64,000 bases of DNA from Neelides folsomi (taxonomy: Eukaryota; Arthropoda; Collembola; Neelipleona; Neelidae), in contig JAQGBZ010000003.1 in assembly GCA_034687125.1 (NCBI GenBank), positions 124,001-188,000 on the forward strand, written 5' to 3'. Below are positions 35,550 to 48,306 of this stretch, piece after piece. Position numbers and translations under genes: made by a program. Each line of letters starts with the position of its first letter. The first letter of the stretch is position 1. The notes under the pieces are model-generated. The model made no database searches and was not told the origin of the DNA. It was given only the letters and a program-made list of their open reading frames with translations.

Positions 35550-37089
35550 TTACTTTAATTTTACTAGGCCCAAGTTAATTCTTTCCAATGATTTGAGTCT
35601 CAAAAGTGAATTAATCGCTTTCCCCACACCTGGACATCCATAAAGATCCAAATACCTCAACCTGGGAAGTTTATCAGCTAAAACTCCTACAGATTTCTCT
35701 GTAAGTGCCAAACATTGTCCGATTTCCAAAACTTCTAATTTCTCAGCTCGAAGTCCAACCCGAAGAAGCGCAGGGTCAGAGATTGGGCAAGCTGATAAAC
35801 GAAGTTCCCTCAAAGTTGGTGTTCCGACCCATTGGAGCGACCTCACTTTGTCACAGAAAGAAAGGTCCAAATGTGTGAGGCCAAGATGGACCAAACTCCC
35901 CAGTCCTGAATCGGAAATATTTTCACAGGCTCGAAGACACAGACGTTGAAGACACTTGGCTGATCCAAGACTCCTTAAACCATTGTCACTCACATTCACA
36001 TTGAAAGACACATTGAGGTCAATGAGCGAGGGAAGACGGCTCAAATGTTCCATGCCGCCATCTTAAATTAAATTTTATTCAATTATAATTTTTTATTCTT
36101 AAAATATATAAAGAGTTATATCTTAAAGAGGAATTTTAAATAATTAAAAGTAAATTGTAATATTTATTTAAAGTAATAATACCTGATAGCTTTTGACAGT
36201 CTTGTAAGTTAAGAATTTGTAAATTGATTAATCCGCCCTCGTCCATTCTGCATTTCTTCAAAGGTCTTTCTTCCTCGATCTCAATCGTCGTCATCGTAAT
36301 TGAATCTTCGTCTTTGGATGGGAAAGGGCGCCCAGCGAGGAAGGCAATCCCTTCATCAGACACATTGGTGGACCGAAGGTTCAAATGATGAAGATTTTGA
36401 AGTCGAGCCACTGCAGCCATTCCTTTATCTGTCAGTCTGTAGCAGCCGCCAAGGGCCAGAGTGGTCAAATTCGGAGTGAAATCAGCCAACCGCGACATGG
36501 CTGCATCGCTTAGCTGTTTCGTCAAGCTCAAATCCAAAGAGGTAAGATGGGGAAGTGATGAGAGGAGCGAAGAGGCCAAGACCCGGTCAGTCACATTGTT
36601 CAGTCCTGAGAGTTTTAGTGAACGAAGGGCCGGTGAGGGTTGGCCACTTAATCCCTTCAGTGATTTCCGAAAGGACAAAACTTGAACGGCTGTAATTCCC
36701 CGACGACCCAACGACCCAGCAATGGAACTTGAAGCATCTTTTAAATGGATTTTTGCTTCAACTCCTCTCCATAATCGCTTGTCGTATGCAATATCTCTCC
36801 AGTCTACAAAAATGAATAAATAATAATTTAATTAAATAAATAATAGAAATTCTCTATTAATCTATTTCACACCATTTTAACTAACATTAATCTCTCTTTA
36901 ATAATAATTAAATTAAATCAGAATTATTACAAAATTTAATTTAAAATTTGATTTATTTAATGACTTACATCGACAAACTCTAGCGGCAGCCCCGAGATCC
37001 CTCACACTCAAATGAGTAAAAACTTCTTGAAGCAGCTCCGGGAATAATCTCGTGGCTTCAGGATTTCCCGAACTCCCTCTCCGACTCAT
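35550..37089 (-). CDS. FBXL14: F-box/LRR protein FBXL14 (Partner of paired)
   Basis: Exons 37089-36969, 36803-36183, 36061-35550; phases agree; 417 residues, matching the usual 418. Substrate receptor of an SCF ubiquitin ligase (known targets include Snail-family and Paired proteins). Seen: an N-terminal F-box (L-F-P-E-L-L-Q-E-V-F-T-H-L-S-V-R-D, then V-C-R-Y-W-R-D-I-A-Y-D-K-R-L-W-R-G-V-E-A-K), followed by AMN1-type LRRs such as L-N-L-Q-D-C-Q-K-L-S and L-D-L-S-F-C-D-K-V and ending near L-E-R-I-N-L-G-L. A charged insert (R-P-F-P-S-K-D-E-D ... R-P-L-K-K-C-R-M-D) interrupts the repeats around residue 195 and may be a loop. More GC-rich than its neighbours. Confidence 0.93.
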
Positions 37090-38663
37090 CTCCAAAATGC
37101 CTCGTGACCGTGGTCGAGGTCAATCTCGATCACATCACTTAAAACTCCATGATTGCGGAGGGAGCGGACGTGAACGGGGAGTTTGGAGGAATTGGAAGAG
37201 CTTGGGGTGAGCTTGTGAGATGTTGGGAGGAAAGGACGTTGCCAAAATCTCAAGACTTCTTTTTTGCCCTCCAGGGTCTTCCAAGACCCTTCTTTTATTC
37301 CAACCCTCCCTATTTACCCAGAGACCCTGCAAGCCTCCCTTCAGTCCCTTCAGAACTTCTTTCCCTTCCCATGGGCCCAAGATCCCACGAAGGAGAGAGT
37401 GATACAGAATATGAGATCCTATATCATCTTACAAATGAATTCCACATCATTTTGACCATCTATGCTCCAATGCAAAGACCCACCCTTTACTCCGAAGACC
37501 CTTCGCTTCCTCTCCACTTTCTATTATTCCAAAATTTCTGGCCCAAACTCCAATATTTGTCTAAAGGCCCAGACGTCCAGACACGACCCTTTGGAATAAA
37601 ATACCTTTATGAACATAATAGCCCTATAATCCTTACTTTTAAATGCTTAAGTGAGGATGAATACATTGTAAGGTATATAATAAGGACACTGGAGTTAATA
37701 CATACATAAATACATATAGCTATATTACCTTTGTAATAGCCAGTTAGTCAGGTAATGTATTCTTCATGAATTGAGTTAAAGGTAAAACCGTAAAATTCTT
37801 TTGTACAATCTTGGTGTGAATAATTTTTCAAGTGTTCCGACTCCACTGGAAAATATTGTTCGGTCGAGTGGAGAACTAAACATCGTTTGTTAATGCCTTG
37901 GTATGGTTTTATACATTTAACGTATAATTATGAAATTGTCCTTATCGGAAGTTTATTAAGCTAAACAGCGTTTTGTACATTTAAATAAATGAGATAAAGG
38001 TGGAGGCGACGAGGAGACTGCTTGTTATGAATTCTATCAATCTTTTTATCTTAATTACCTTCAAAAAAGTTCATTGTTCACAAATGTCTATTCAAGATGA
38101 ATCTTGAATGATTTTCACTCAATTGCACAATTAGTAAGTAATTAGTTGTTTAATACCGTTTTTAGAATAAATCTTTAATGGCGCCACATATTCCATGACC
38201 TCGATTGACTTATCTTCTTTAAATATTTAATTAAATTGCATTATTAATTTATGCTTATAAAGTTATTAATTGAATTTGAATGTATTATTAAGGTATGCAT
38301 GTTACAAATTTAACTATTTATTTAACATAAAAATATAATGTATAAAATATTTAAAATAATAATGTGTACGGGTTCAAAGTATAATACATTATTTAAAATT
38401 AAATTCATTTTTTATTATTTAAAAATTTCGAATATGACAAAATAAGCTCAATTGGCTTTCTAAGATCATTGTATCCTTATAATACGATATCGATTTACTT
38501 GAATCTAACGAGTAAATTCTTATCTCCTTACTTTTAAAAAAGTTTAAAAAGTTTAAAGATTCTAAAATGGCTCATTTTTTGTCATTTTTCGATGTTTTTG
38601 CGTAAATCTTGACATATTTAATTCAATGCTATGATTATTTTTTCCTTATATATACTGATCGGA
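37090..38663. other. Intergenic, GC-richer near FBXL14 promoter
   Basis: 37090-37720 is unusually GC- and pyrimidine-rich for the window (FBXL14 promoter side) and carries several overlapping long frames, the longest 186 codons at 37149-37709 (+), with low-complexity Pro/Leu content and no domain. The rest is AT-rich. Confidence 0.4.
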
Positions 38664-39410
38664 AGTTAAATATTTCCAAATGTGTTTCATCGAAACGCTT
38701 ACGTTTAAAACAAACTTTTAACTTTTACTTTATAATTGCAAAATATTGAAGATACTTTGCGATACTTTTAAAATCACAACCACAATTTTAACTCTTGTGA
38801 TGAAACGCATTTACTTATTACTTTGAATTAATTCAAAGTTAAAAGTTATAAGTTAATAGTCAAAGTAAGTTTCAGGCGAAACGATCTTCAGAAGTTTTAC
38901 TTTTTTTACTATATTTATGTATGTATACTGGTGAAATTATTATGTTTAACCATCACATCCACGCATTCCTTGTGGCCCATTGCAGTCTCTCGCCTATTTA
39001 CTAAGCATTTGTTTACTCCGTGTAGGTCACGATATCAATATTAGATTGATATGTGTGACTTTTACTATATACTAAAACGCCAAAAGGTTGACGCCGCTCT
39101 TTGTTTTGACCAAACCCGAATATACTGTGCACATAATTGTGCTATTCGTTTTCGTTAGGATTATTATCAGGAGATCGTTTCATCGGACACTATTAACTTT
39201 GTACTTTTAACTTATTACTTTGGAAATTTTGACCAAAATCGTTTCATCGAAGAATTCAAAGTTCAAAGTTCAAAGTACATAGTAATAAGTTAAATATTTC
39301 TAAATGTGTTTCATCGAAACGTTTAATTTTAAAACAAACTTTTAACTTTGAATTTATAATTGCAAAGTATTGAAGATACTTTGGGATAGTATTTTAAATC
39401 ACATAAACCA
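38664..39410. repeat. Repeat cluster flanking the Harbinger relic
   Basis: A block of about 130 bases at 38664-38795 recurs as a direct copy at 39281-39410 (both contain AAATGTGTTTCATCGAAACG and TATTGAAGATACTTTG). Between them lie a palindrome, TTTGAATTAATTCAAA (about 38821), and several GTTTCATCG or inverted CGATGAAAC-like motifs. Pattern of nested or rearranged terminal repeats of a DNA transposon. Confidence 0.6.
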
Positions 39411-39527
39411 CTAATTCAACAATTCAAACGCTTCCAGTCTCTTCCAATTGTAAGGTAAGTCGCTAAATATTATTATTTATATTTAAATGGATAAATGTAT
39501 TATAAAGTGTTTATAATACAATTATGA

Positions 39528-40200
39528 GTGTTTAATAATTTTGCCTTTAATAATAGATGTTGGCAATTGAGAATCTTCTCAAACGAAGACGACGAAGATG
39601 AAGGAATGGAACGACCAAGAAGAAGAAAAATATTCAGGTCGAGAATTAATTTCGAATTGCCAGAGTTGGACTTTCGGGAACGTTTCCGTTTAAACCGGGA
39701 TGAAGTTGAGCTTATTCTTTCACGTATCGGACATGATGTGGATCATCCTTCTGAACGCAACAATTCTTTGTCTCCGCTCAACCAACTGTTGACAACTCTG
39801 CACTGGATGGGCAACAAAGGGTCTTATCATCTTATAGGAGACGCCCATGGATTAAGCAAGGCAACATAATGTAGGACAAGGCGACGGGTCATTGAATCAA
39901 TTGTGAGAATTCTCATGGACGAAATCTTAAGATGGCCTCCGAACGCTTCGAGAGACGCTAAAGGATTTTATGGGCTTAGTGGATTTCCTTCAGTATGCGC
40001 CTGTGTCGACGGAACTCTCATCAACATCATCAGCCCAACAGTCCATGAAGAGAACTTTGTAGATCGGCACGGTAACCATTCACTAAATTGCATGATGGCT
40101 TGTGGTCCGGACATGATGAATTATTACATCGACGCAAGATGACCATGAGCAACACACAATGCTTGTGAGAAACTCAAATTTATTTGCCGCTTTTGAAGGC
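39528..40200 (+). pseudogene. Degenerate PIF/Harbinger transposase (HARBI1-like)
   Basis: One frame continues through 39528-39866 and 39870-40139, broken by an in-frame TAA at 39867-39869 and by TGA codons at 40140 and 40146 (the latter two look like Trp TGG to TGA changes). Seen: F-R-E-R-F-R-L-N-R-D-E-V-E, then G-L-S-K-A-T, then the DDE-nuclease region G-F-P-S-V-C-A-C-V-D-G-T-L-I with the catalytic Asp, H-E-x2-F-V-D-R-H-G, H-S-L-N and C-G-P-D. The third catalytic residue is lost. Dead element; the coding frame is too broken for a domesticated gene. Confidence 0.85.
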
Positions 40201-40860
40201 GGCAGTTCTTCAAGGTGAAACACCCGGAAGAACTGATTTAGTTATTGGAAAACATTCACTTTCTCCCGATTTTGTCCTAATAAGAGCGTGTGCAATTTTG
40301 TAGATTTTTTCTATATTACTAATGAATTTATTACTAATTCCTTTTTTCTTTAGTTTTTCCCAAAGCATAGAGTGGTTTATAGTATCAAAGGCCTGGGATA
40401 AATCTATAAAAATCACATATAAGTAAAATCCTTTTGATACATATTTAAATATAGTTGACATAATATTAAATATTTGGTCCATACAGCTTGTTCCGGGTTT
40501 ATAGGCTGCCTGAAATTCGGAGATTACGCCGTGTTTATTGTTATATATCTGTAATCTGTCATTAATTTAGTATAAAGTTTTAAGCTAGTTTTTGCTAAAG
40601 AAATTGGTCTATAATTTGTGACTATAGATGCTTCCCCTTTTTTATATAGTGGGCTAATAACTATCTTTGTCCAATCATCAGGATATGTACCACTTTCCCA
40701 CATTTCATTAAAAGTATTAAGCAATTTATTCTTTAAAGTATCATTAAAGATTTTCCATGTTTCATTTGGGATTCCGTCGAAACCCGGAGCTTTGTTTTTA
40801 GATAGTTTTTTTAGTGCTATGTTTAGTTCATAAGTAAAAATGTTGGGTTTCATGGGGATA
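40201..40860 (-). mobile_element. Fragment of a non-LTR retrotransposon reverse transcriptase
   Basis: Two minus-strand frames, 40853-40524 and 40482-40210, offset by a frameshift near 40560. Seen: L-S-K-N-K-A-P-G-F-D-G-I-P-N-E, S-P-L-Y-K-K-G, N-Y-R-P-I-S-L, then a Q-A-A-Y-K-P-G-type motif and F-I-D-L-S-Q-A-F-D-T-I-N-H with the first catalytic Asp. The fragment stops at V-L-P-G-V-S-P, before the YADD box. Jockey/CR1-like by motifs. Truncated at both ends and abutting the Harbinger relic. Confidence 0.85.
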
Positions 40861-41363
40861 TTTGTTCAATGCCTCCATTATCCTAATTTCTAAATGAACC
40901 ATTATTATTATTATTAAAATGACCTTTGCATTTAATTTAAAACGAATCGTTATGGTTTATTCTATAAAGTAATATAGAAAAAGATTGAAAAATGTTGTGC
41001 AGCTTATTTTTCCCATAAAATTACATTTTATCTACTATACCTTTTAATGTATTTTAACCCTTTGGGCTTCGAATTTTCATAAGGTGTCAAGACATAAATG
41101 ACCGCCTAAATTTTAACCACGCATTAATTAATGTATGATTGAGATATTTTATGAAAATTTCCGAATGCAGTATGTAAAAATTATTGGTTGAAATTTAGCC
41201 CGTTCTACTGATAACTTATATGGGGTCCTTTATGATTATTCATATTTTTCCTAATATTTTACAAATAATAATATATCATAAGTATTTTGTAAATGTAAGT
41301 AATTTAATTACAATTACATAGTTATTATATTATTATAGAAAGTCAGTGTCAATTGTAAAAAAA
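40861..41363. other. Intergenic
   Basis: AT-rich; 3' flank of IFT81. No feature seen. Confidence 0.5.
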
Positions 41364-44300
41364 CTATATTGCAGATTTTTCTTTCGCAACCCTTTTCTTC
41401 GTTTCAAGTAATCTGTAAAGGTAAAAATTTGTTTTAATAACTATAATAATCAAATGGAAATATTGTTAAATATTTTAATTGACTTGTTCAAATTCTTCCA
41501 AAGTTGAACTTGTTCCTTTCTGTCTGCAACTTTCTCCGTCATTCCTCTTTCCATCTCCTTCATCTTTTTCCCAGACCTCTCAGAGGATAAAATCTCCATC
41601 TCAATTTTTTCTCTAAAATTTGTCATTTTTAATTAATTAATTAATGAACTTAATTCCATATAAACTCATGTGTACAATACTTGTAAGATTTTTTCTCTGG
41701 ATTTTTGCTAGTGTACAACTTCATTTCATCTTGCATTCTCTTTAGATCAATTTTATGATGAGAAATGGCAATTTTAAGTTTGCAGAACTTCAATTGATCC
41801 TCATCATACTTTTTTGTCATTTCCGTGAATTCCTATTAAGTTCATATACAAATATTTATATTGTAAATAAGACACAAACAAATGAAAAAATATCAAATTC
41901 ATCTAACTTTTTCAATTGTATTCGCCTCAGATTCAATAGCAGCCACCGCCAAGTCAAATTTTCTTTTCATATTCTCATGTTCGTGACCGATCATTTGCCC
42001 AGCTTGTCTTTTGCTGTTTAAATCTGTTCATATAAAATATCTATATTAATGTCAACATTGTCAACAGAAATTTTATAAATACAGTATAAGTATTGGTGAT
42101 ACCAGGCATCAAATCTCATACTAAATATAAAATGTTTACTATTTATATATGAATATTTCATACTTTTAACAAGCGGAGCCAACTCAGCTTTTTTAATATT
42201 AATCCTTTCATTGAGTTCTGAAGCTGACATTGTCATTTCTTCAAGATGCTTTGATTTTTCATCATCAACGGAGGTTTTTTCACTGGAGAGTTTTTCCAAA
42301 TTTTCATTTGCAGCGCTAAAACCTTTCATGCCCAAGCGAATTTCTTCATCTCCCTATATTAAAAAACAATTATTGAAAATATACTAAATAATATAATGTA
42401 CCATATATCTTGTACAAAAATCAAGGATGAGAGAAGAGTAGAAATGCTCTGAATATGACTATGTATATCTACTACATAAATCCTTTATAAGCAGATAAGC
42501 ACACAAAGTATTAGATATGTTAAGAACCAATTTCTTCGCTGTTTTTTGAAACTCTTCTTCAATTGTTTGCCGAGTAGCAACGAGGAGTTTGACTTCGCTC
42601 TTGAGAAATCCAAGTTCCGCTTTGAGTTGTTTGTATCGGCTGCTCTTCACTCTTAGATCTTTGACATAATCTTTGAGATCTTTCTCTTGTATTGTGGTTT
42701 GGGAAGAGAAAGACGTCACTTCTTTGCGCTTTTCCTCTTCCTCGCTCTTCAACGCGATCAATTTGCCTTTGGCTTCTTTCAGCCTCTCAATCGTGGCTTC
42801 TTTCCTATTTGATACAATTCCTGTCTGCTGTCTGAACATTAAAAGTTTGTCATCCTCCGTTTTCATCATTCGTCTCATCAACATTTCACTCACTTGGGTT
42901 CGAACACTTTCAACCTATATAATTCAAAATTTTAATTACAATTAAATTATTATTTATATAGTAGATAATATTAAAATTATTTATAATATTAAATTATGAC
43001 TTTTCTTGTAAGATCTTCAATATCTGAAGGAGTTATCGACGTGTCAGCAACGACGCGTTCATAAATAGAAATCTGCTTCTTTTTCATTTCCAACTCTTTG
43101 GGTATTTTGGAAGTCACAATGTATTTTGCCACTTCCGTGTCTTGTTCCAATCTTTGTAGGATTCCTTCCGCTGTGGCTCCAGCAGCCGCTCCTCGAATTT
43201 CCTTCAATTGCCGTTGAATCCGCTGTGCACGTTGTTCCTCGTGATTGTGGGCTTGGGACTGAATCCGTCCTTGTTCAACGAGCTCACGAGTTTTTTCACG
43301 TTCTTCTCTAAATTTCCTAATGACATCTAAACTTGACTCGATCCCTCCAGCACTTTCAGTCTGTTACAATGAAAGTAAAATAATTTGTAAAAAGCATTTA
43401 CAAAGACAAAAATTTTAATTGTAATATAAGTATTGAAATAAAATGGATAAAACAATAAAAATTACTTGGCGTTTGAACCGTTCAATTTTCCTCATAACGC
43501 TTTCTTGTTCTTGTTCCATTGCCCCAATGTCTTTCCGAATTTCTGCTATGTGATGTCCATTCGTTTTAAGTGAATCAAATTCTTTGTGAGAAACTTTGAA
43601 TTTCTCCATCATTTCTTCATACTGCAAAAAATATCGTATATTATTCAATAACTTTTACTAAATAAACTCTTAAGATTTTGAATTTGGGCAATTTACCTGC
43701 GCAAATAATTCCTCCATATCTGCATCACCTTGCATCTCCGGCGGTAGTTCAATTTTCACAAGATATTTTGCCAAATATGCTCTCGTTTTAAGTTCGGGAA
43801 TCCTCGGGAGCATCCATGCAAGGACATGGTGAATAACTCGTGAATCTCCATCTCCCAATCCAATACGAAGATCCATACTAATAAAAAAATTCATTTTTTA
43901 TTCAAACACATTTTCAAACGCATTTTTCTCATATTATGATATTTGAAAAAATTTACTAATATTTTTTTGTATATGGCTAATAAATGTATAGAAATGAATA
44001 TTTTTATGTAATGTCAAGATAGGGCTTTACGGATCATCACTTTCTGGCTGATATTTAAGAACTCTGAGAGTTGTTAAAAACGTGTGAAGGAGATATTCCT
44101 CATCTTCGACCTCTTTTAAGTCAATTCCCTTCCTTCCTTCCACTTCTCCTAAAACATCGGCAAAGACCTGGAAATCCACATAGAAATGTGCATCCATAAT
44201 TTGCTCATTTTTGGTCTCTTTGATCAGTGGTGCGGGTAATCAAGTGCGGGGAAAAACGGCGTCATCTTTGCTAATCACAACACCTCATTATTTATCCTCA

Positions 44301-44797
44301 TTTACATATCCAACATCATCCCACAATTTGAATATTCAAAGTAGAACAAAACACATCTTCATAGACACTTGGACTGGGCAAACAAAGATAATTTTTTCCA
44401 ACCTGTCTGTTTATCTCTGTGTTATTTATTATGTGCTTAATTTAAATATGAAAATACTGTGGATCCAAAGTTAATCTTTGGTTTTACTAATTTTATTTTG
44501 GCTAGAAATTGAGATGACAAATGGGATGAGTTTGTTCCTGGGGATGAAGTGACAGGTGATTAGATGAGGGAGATAAATAAATAAATTAATACATTTGATG
44601 AGGATGATAAGGAAATGATTATAATTTACTAAAATTGATGATGATGGTGGAAGTAGGGGGGATTATTAAACCTAATTTCCATTTACCTGAAGGAGAGCTT
44701 GAGGTGATAAGGAGTCGAAGGAGATGAGGGTGAAGTTCTTTTTAAAGGGCTCTTTCTTCAACTCCCCCACAATGAATCGCACTCTTTCGCTCGTCAT
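41364..44797 (-). CDS. IFT81: Intraflagellar transport protein 81
   Basis: Eleven exons: 44797-44687, 44167-44031, 43877-43697, 43621-43466, 43360-43001, 42914-42528, 42353-42164, 42023-41908, 41832-41681, 41612-41484, 41412-41364; phases agree; 655 residues (human 676). IFT-B core subunit that with IFT74 carries tubulin into cilia. Seen: calponin-like N-terminal domain ([22 protein letters not shown], then [14 protein letters not shown]), then long coiled coil with A-E-I-R-K-D-I-x-A-M-E and [15 protein letters not shown]. The exon 5 donor is weak (GTCATA) and exon 6 uses GTTCTT, but both keep the phase. In arthropods expected in ciliated sensory neurons and flagellated sperm. Confidence 0.93.
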
Positions 44798-45685
44798 CCT
44801 CAATTATACAAGTGGACAATGAGAGGGATGAAAAAGGAGATGATCAAAATCACAGGATCTTTTCTCATATGGAACCATAAGGAACCAACAGCGGCTCCTT
44901 CTAATAATCCTATCCTTACAGGTAACCAAGTTCCGTTGCTGTCAACACTCCAAGACTTTGGCGTGATCGATTTGCCTTTTATGTGCCCCTTATATGCAAA
45001 CATCGCTGGTTGTTAAATTATATTCTCTTTCATACTCACCCCCTGTAAATGTCATTAAAACATTAAATTTTTTTAATAAATATTATCTCAATGCCCATTG
45101 TATCATTCAAAATGACAAGTGCTACATATAATATGCATGGGAAATTATTTATGAGAAAAAATTGAATATGGTATGTAGCGGACATAAAAAAAATTTTTTA
45201 TAATGAATTAAGTGAGTTATCTATACCTGTAGATGTCAATTTTGGAAAATTGCATTGAATTTAAAACATTTTTGACCCTCAGAGTGCTTGGAAATCAGGA
45301 TATTTAAAAATAATGAATTTATTGTACAAAATGTAAATTGATATTGATTTTGACCATTATATATATTTTTCTATTTAGCTTGAGCTTTCTAATTCGGAAC
45401 TTTTTTATGTGGCGTATGATAACATCTATGGAATGTGTATGGTATGTATTGAATACCATACGTAATTGTTTCGAAGTGGAAGACAAAGAAATTTAATTTT
45501 TTCCAATTTCAGTCCAGATGGTTGGGGAGGGTTAAGTAAATAGGCTAGTGGTCCAATTTCGGGCAATTTCTTCCTAAATTGGTCATGTTGAGGAGGGAGA
45601 GGAGGGTTGGGAGACGCCGTGGCACCGTTTTCTTCCTACTTAAATCCCCTTCTTCCCCGCTACCCGCCACTCTTCCTCCAACCCC
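44798..45685. other. Intergenic, divergent promoters
   Basis: Between IFT81 and the Gly-rich gene. 45560-45680 is GC-richer and leads into the start of the next gene. No other gene supported. Confidence 0.5.
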
Positions 45686-46863
45686 ATGTGCAACATGTGG
45701 AGAGTTTGGGTCTTTGTCGCCTTCGTGCCTCTCGCCTTCGCTGCCACCAATCTCACGAGCTCCGTGAGCAAAAGAGACGCTCCTTTGGACGTAGGCTACA
45801 GCGGAGGAGGCGGAACAGGCGGAGGATATGGAGGAGGTGGACAATCATTCGGTGGGGCTTATTCCGGCGGAGGTGGCGGAGGTTACAGTGGCGGCGGTGG
45901 AGGAGGATACAGTGGCGGAGGTGGTGGAGGAGGATACAGTGGCGGAGGAGGCGGCTATGGAGTTCCGGCTGGTGGTTCAGGTGGAGTTTACAATTACCAA
46001 GTAATGCCTTCTTATGGAACAGGAGGAGGATATGATGAAGGTCAGTTGATTTTTTTCATTTTGGATATAAAATCTTCATTTGAACTGGAAAAGTTATTAC
46101 AGATGTATTTGAATTTTAAAAGATTTTGGTGCTTTTATGTGATCTTTGTATTTTTATTGTTTAGATGAAGATGATGAAGAAGGTGGATTTGGTGGAACTG
46201 AAGCAATTTGCCTTGCTTCATTACTCGGAATCAAAGGTGGAAAGGGACTGAAAGGAATTAAAGCTGTGAAAGCGGCGAAAGCAGCCAAAGGCGCTCTGCT
46301 CGCCCTTAAAGCCGTCAAAGGTGCAATTCTTCTTCCGCTGAAACTCATCGGACTTCCGATTATTTTGCCATTCCTTCTTCTCTTCGCTGCCTTGCCGTTT
46401 ATTTTACTCCTTTTGATTCCTGTCCCGGTCATTTCGACGACGCCGGGTAGAAGGCAAGCAAATTCTGATGGAAATTCCCCGTCGATTTTAAGTCAAACTG
46501 CCCGGATGGCTCAATCAGCTTTTACCTCACAAGAATGTATTGAGAGGATTTCTTGTCAAATCTCTCGGATGGCTCGTGGAACCAAAGCAGACAAATGGAT
46601 TCAATTGTAATGAAATTTAAACAATTTATTCTTAATTCCCGACCATCATATTAATTATTATCTTACTAATAACAATAACTGGTAAATAAAATATTATTAG
46701 AATAGAATAAGCGTTGATTTTGTGTTTGTTTGATTTTTGCAGTGCTATTGAAAAAGGGCCACTCCAAGGAACTTTGAAAGATCGAGTTAAAAAAGCAGCG
46801 GATTTTAAAAATGAAGAATGTAGCAGGTTTGAATGCGATCCTATTCGGATATTCAGAAGATGA
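45686..46863 (+). CDS. Secreted protein with Gly-Tyr-Ser repeats and a Lys/Leu amphipathic core
   Basis: Exons 45686-46040, 46165-46606, 46743-46863; phases agree; 305 residues from the first ATG, 302 from the second (45695), which gives the better signal peptide (M-W-R-V-W-V-F-V-A-F-V-P-L-A-F-A-A). Then S-K-R-D (possible dibasic cleavage), about 70 residues of G-G-G-G-Y-S repeats, an acidic D-E-D-E-D-D-E-E patch, a Lys/Ala/Leu helix (K-G-L-K-G-I-K-A-V-K-A-A-K), a 35-residue hydrophobic Leu/Pro/Ile run, and a C-terminal part with paired Cys (E-C-I-E-R-I-S-C and E-C-S-R-F-E-C). Possibly a cuticle or surface-coating structural protein; the Lys-Leu part recalls Osiris proteins only loosely. Confidence 0.72.
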
Positions 46864-47805
46864 TTTTCATGATGACGAGAATTTGACATTTAACAAGTAA
46901 ATTAAAAAGGACAAAGTGACCAAATATGACTTTTTGACGACAATTCTTCAACTTTCTTGACAATGACATAGCTATTCTGTTGGAGCTTTAGATATAACTA
47001 GCTTATAGTAAATCCTCTTTATTGTCTCTTTATTATTACAATTATCACAATGAAAATGATAACGGCGAAAGGAAGAATTGATTCATTTAACAAAGAATCA
47101 AAAGGATATGGAATATTACATAACGTGACCAGAAGTCGTGGAGTATTTAACTAGTATTTATTTTATTGAATAAACCTTAATTTTGTTATTCGTTTCACAT
47201 TAAGACAATTTTATACTCGTTTTTATATTTAGAAAATGTTTTTATTATTTGTTTTTGATTATTGAATGAATTTTAAGAATTTAGCTATTTTTCACAGTGC
47301 AAGATTCAAAGATGTGTCTCGTGAGATTTCGTGAATAAAGTTTATTTATTTTGCACTTATGATTCATTTTGCCAATTGTTGGATGAATTCAATAACGTTC
47401 CACACGTTCCCCTTTCTGTGCATATGGAACGAATATAAAATATATAAAAGTCGTGAAGCGTGAGGGACGAGGGAACAATTACGTCGCAATGATCATGATT
47501 CAGCGTCTTTATTCAAACATCATGTCAGTAGGTTTTTATTATGTGAGATTGTGAGAACGTATTTCTAAACAAGTTAAAACATTTTTTCCTTCCTTTAAGA
47601 ATACTATTCTTAAAATTACTATAAACTTCATAACTTTAAACAATTTTAGTAATTTATAAAAAATGCTGGAAGAACACTTAAGTTTTATTAGTAATGGAAA
47701 TTTATATTAAGACACTCCGATGATATCAGAAATACAGAATAGAGATCTTTACATATTTTATGCACATTTAATTTTAATTAATCTGATTGATTTCAAATCC
47801 TTGAG
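46864..47805. other. Intergenic
   Basis: A + strand TATATAAAAG near 47440 is followed about 50 bases later by an ATG with a short open frame, but no further exon is found. Otherwise nothing. Confidence 0.4.
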
Positions 47806-47810
47806 TTTAT

Positions 47811-48306
47811 TTATCTGCCGTATCCACCGTATCCACCGTATCCACCGTATCCACCGTATCCTCCAAATCCTCCAAATCTTCCTCCTCCAAACCCTCTTCC
47901 TCTGAATCTTCTGCCACCTCCGTAACCACCATAGCCTCCGTAACCTCCGTAGCCTCCGAAGCCTCCACCGAAGCCACCACCTCCGAGTCCTGATTAAAAA
48001 TACAATAAATTTATTAATAAATGAATTAATAATTACAATTAATGATTAATTTTAAAAATTATTTAAGTGAATATTGAGAAAATTAAATAATAATGCATTT
48101 GTAGTTTATTTACCAATTAGAATTTGGCGTTTATCTCTTGTTAATTCTTCATTTGGGTCTTGTTCTGTAAACAAAGTAAATAATTATTTTTTAATGAAAA
48201 TTAATAAAAGTTACCTTTATAAAATAATTTATACAAGTTAAATACCTTCAGCCATTGAAATAGCCAAATAAGTCAAAACGACCAAAATGAAAAGTGCGAT
48301 CTTCAT
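47811..48306 (-). CDS. Gly-Tyr-rich secreted peptide precursor 1
   Basis: Exons 48306-48246, 48164-48114, 47989-47811, 96 residues. Signal peptide (MKIALFILVVLTYLAISMA), a short acidic propeptide (E-E-Q-D-P-N-E-E-L-T-R), the dibasic site D-K-R, then a Q-I-L-I-G-L start followed by G-G-Y and G-G-F repeats with a central R-R-F-R-G-R-G. The layout matches Gly-rich antimicrobial or cuticular peptides of arthropods and nematodes. Paralog of the gene at 49539. AATAAA overlaps the stop. The repeat codes for the reverse-strand ATCCACCGT tract at 47820-47860. Confidence 0.85.

Noticed and set aside
37149-37709. 186-codon + strand frame next to FBXL14
   Set aside because: Low-complexity Pro/Leu content with several overlapping open frames on both strands in a GC-richer promoter patch; no domain or splice support.
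39528-40142. Domesticated HARBI1 gene
   Set aside because: An in-frame stop and two Trp-to-stop changes in the nuclease region make an active protein unlikely.
47810-47870. CRISPR-like or satellite repeat ATCCACCGT
   Set aside because: It is simply coding repeat (Gly-Gly-Tyr) of a known gene model.
47820-47905. Repeated Arg-Ile-His frame on the + strand
   Set aside because: Reverse complement of the Gly-Tyr repeat of the secreted peptide gene.
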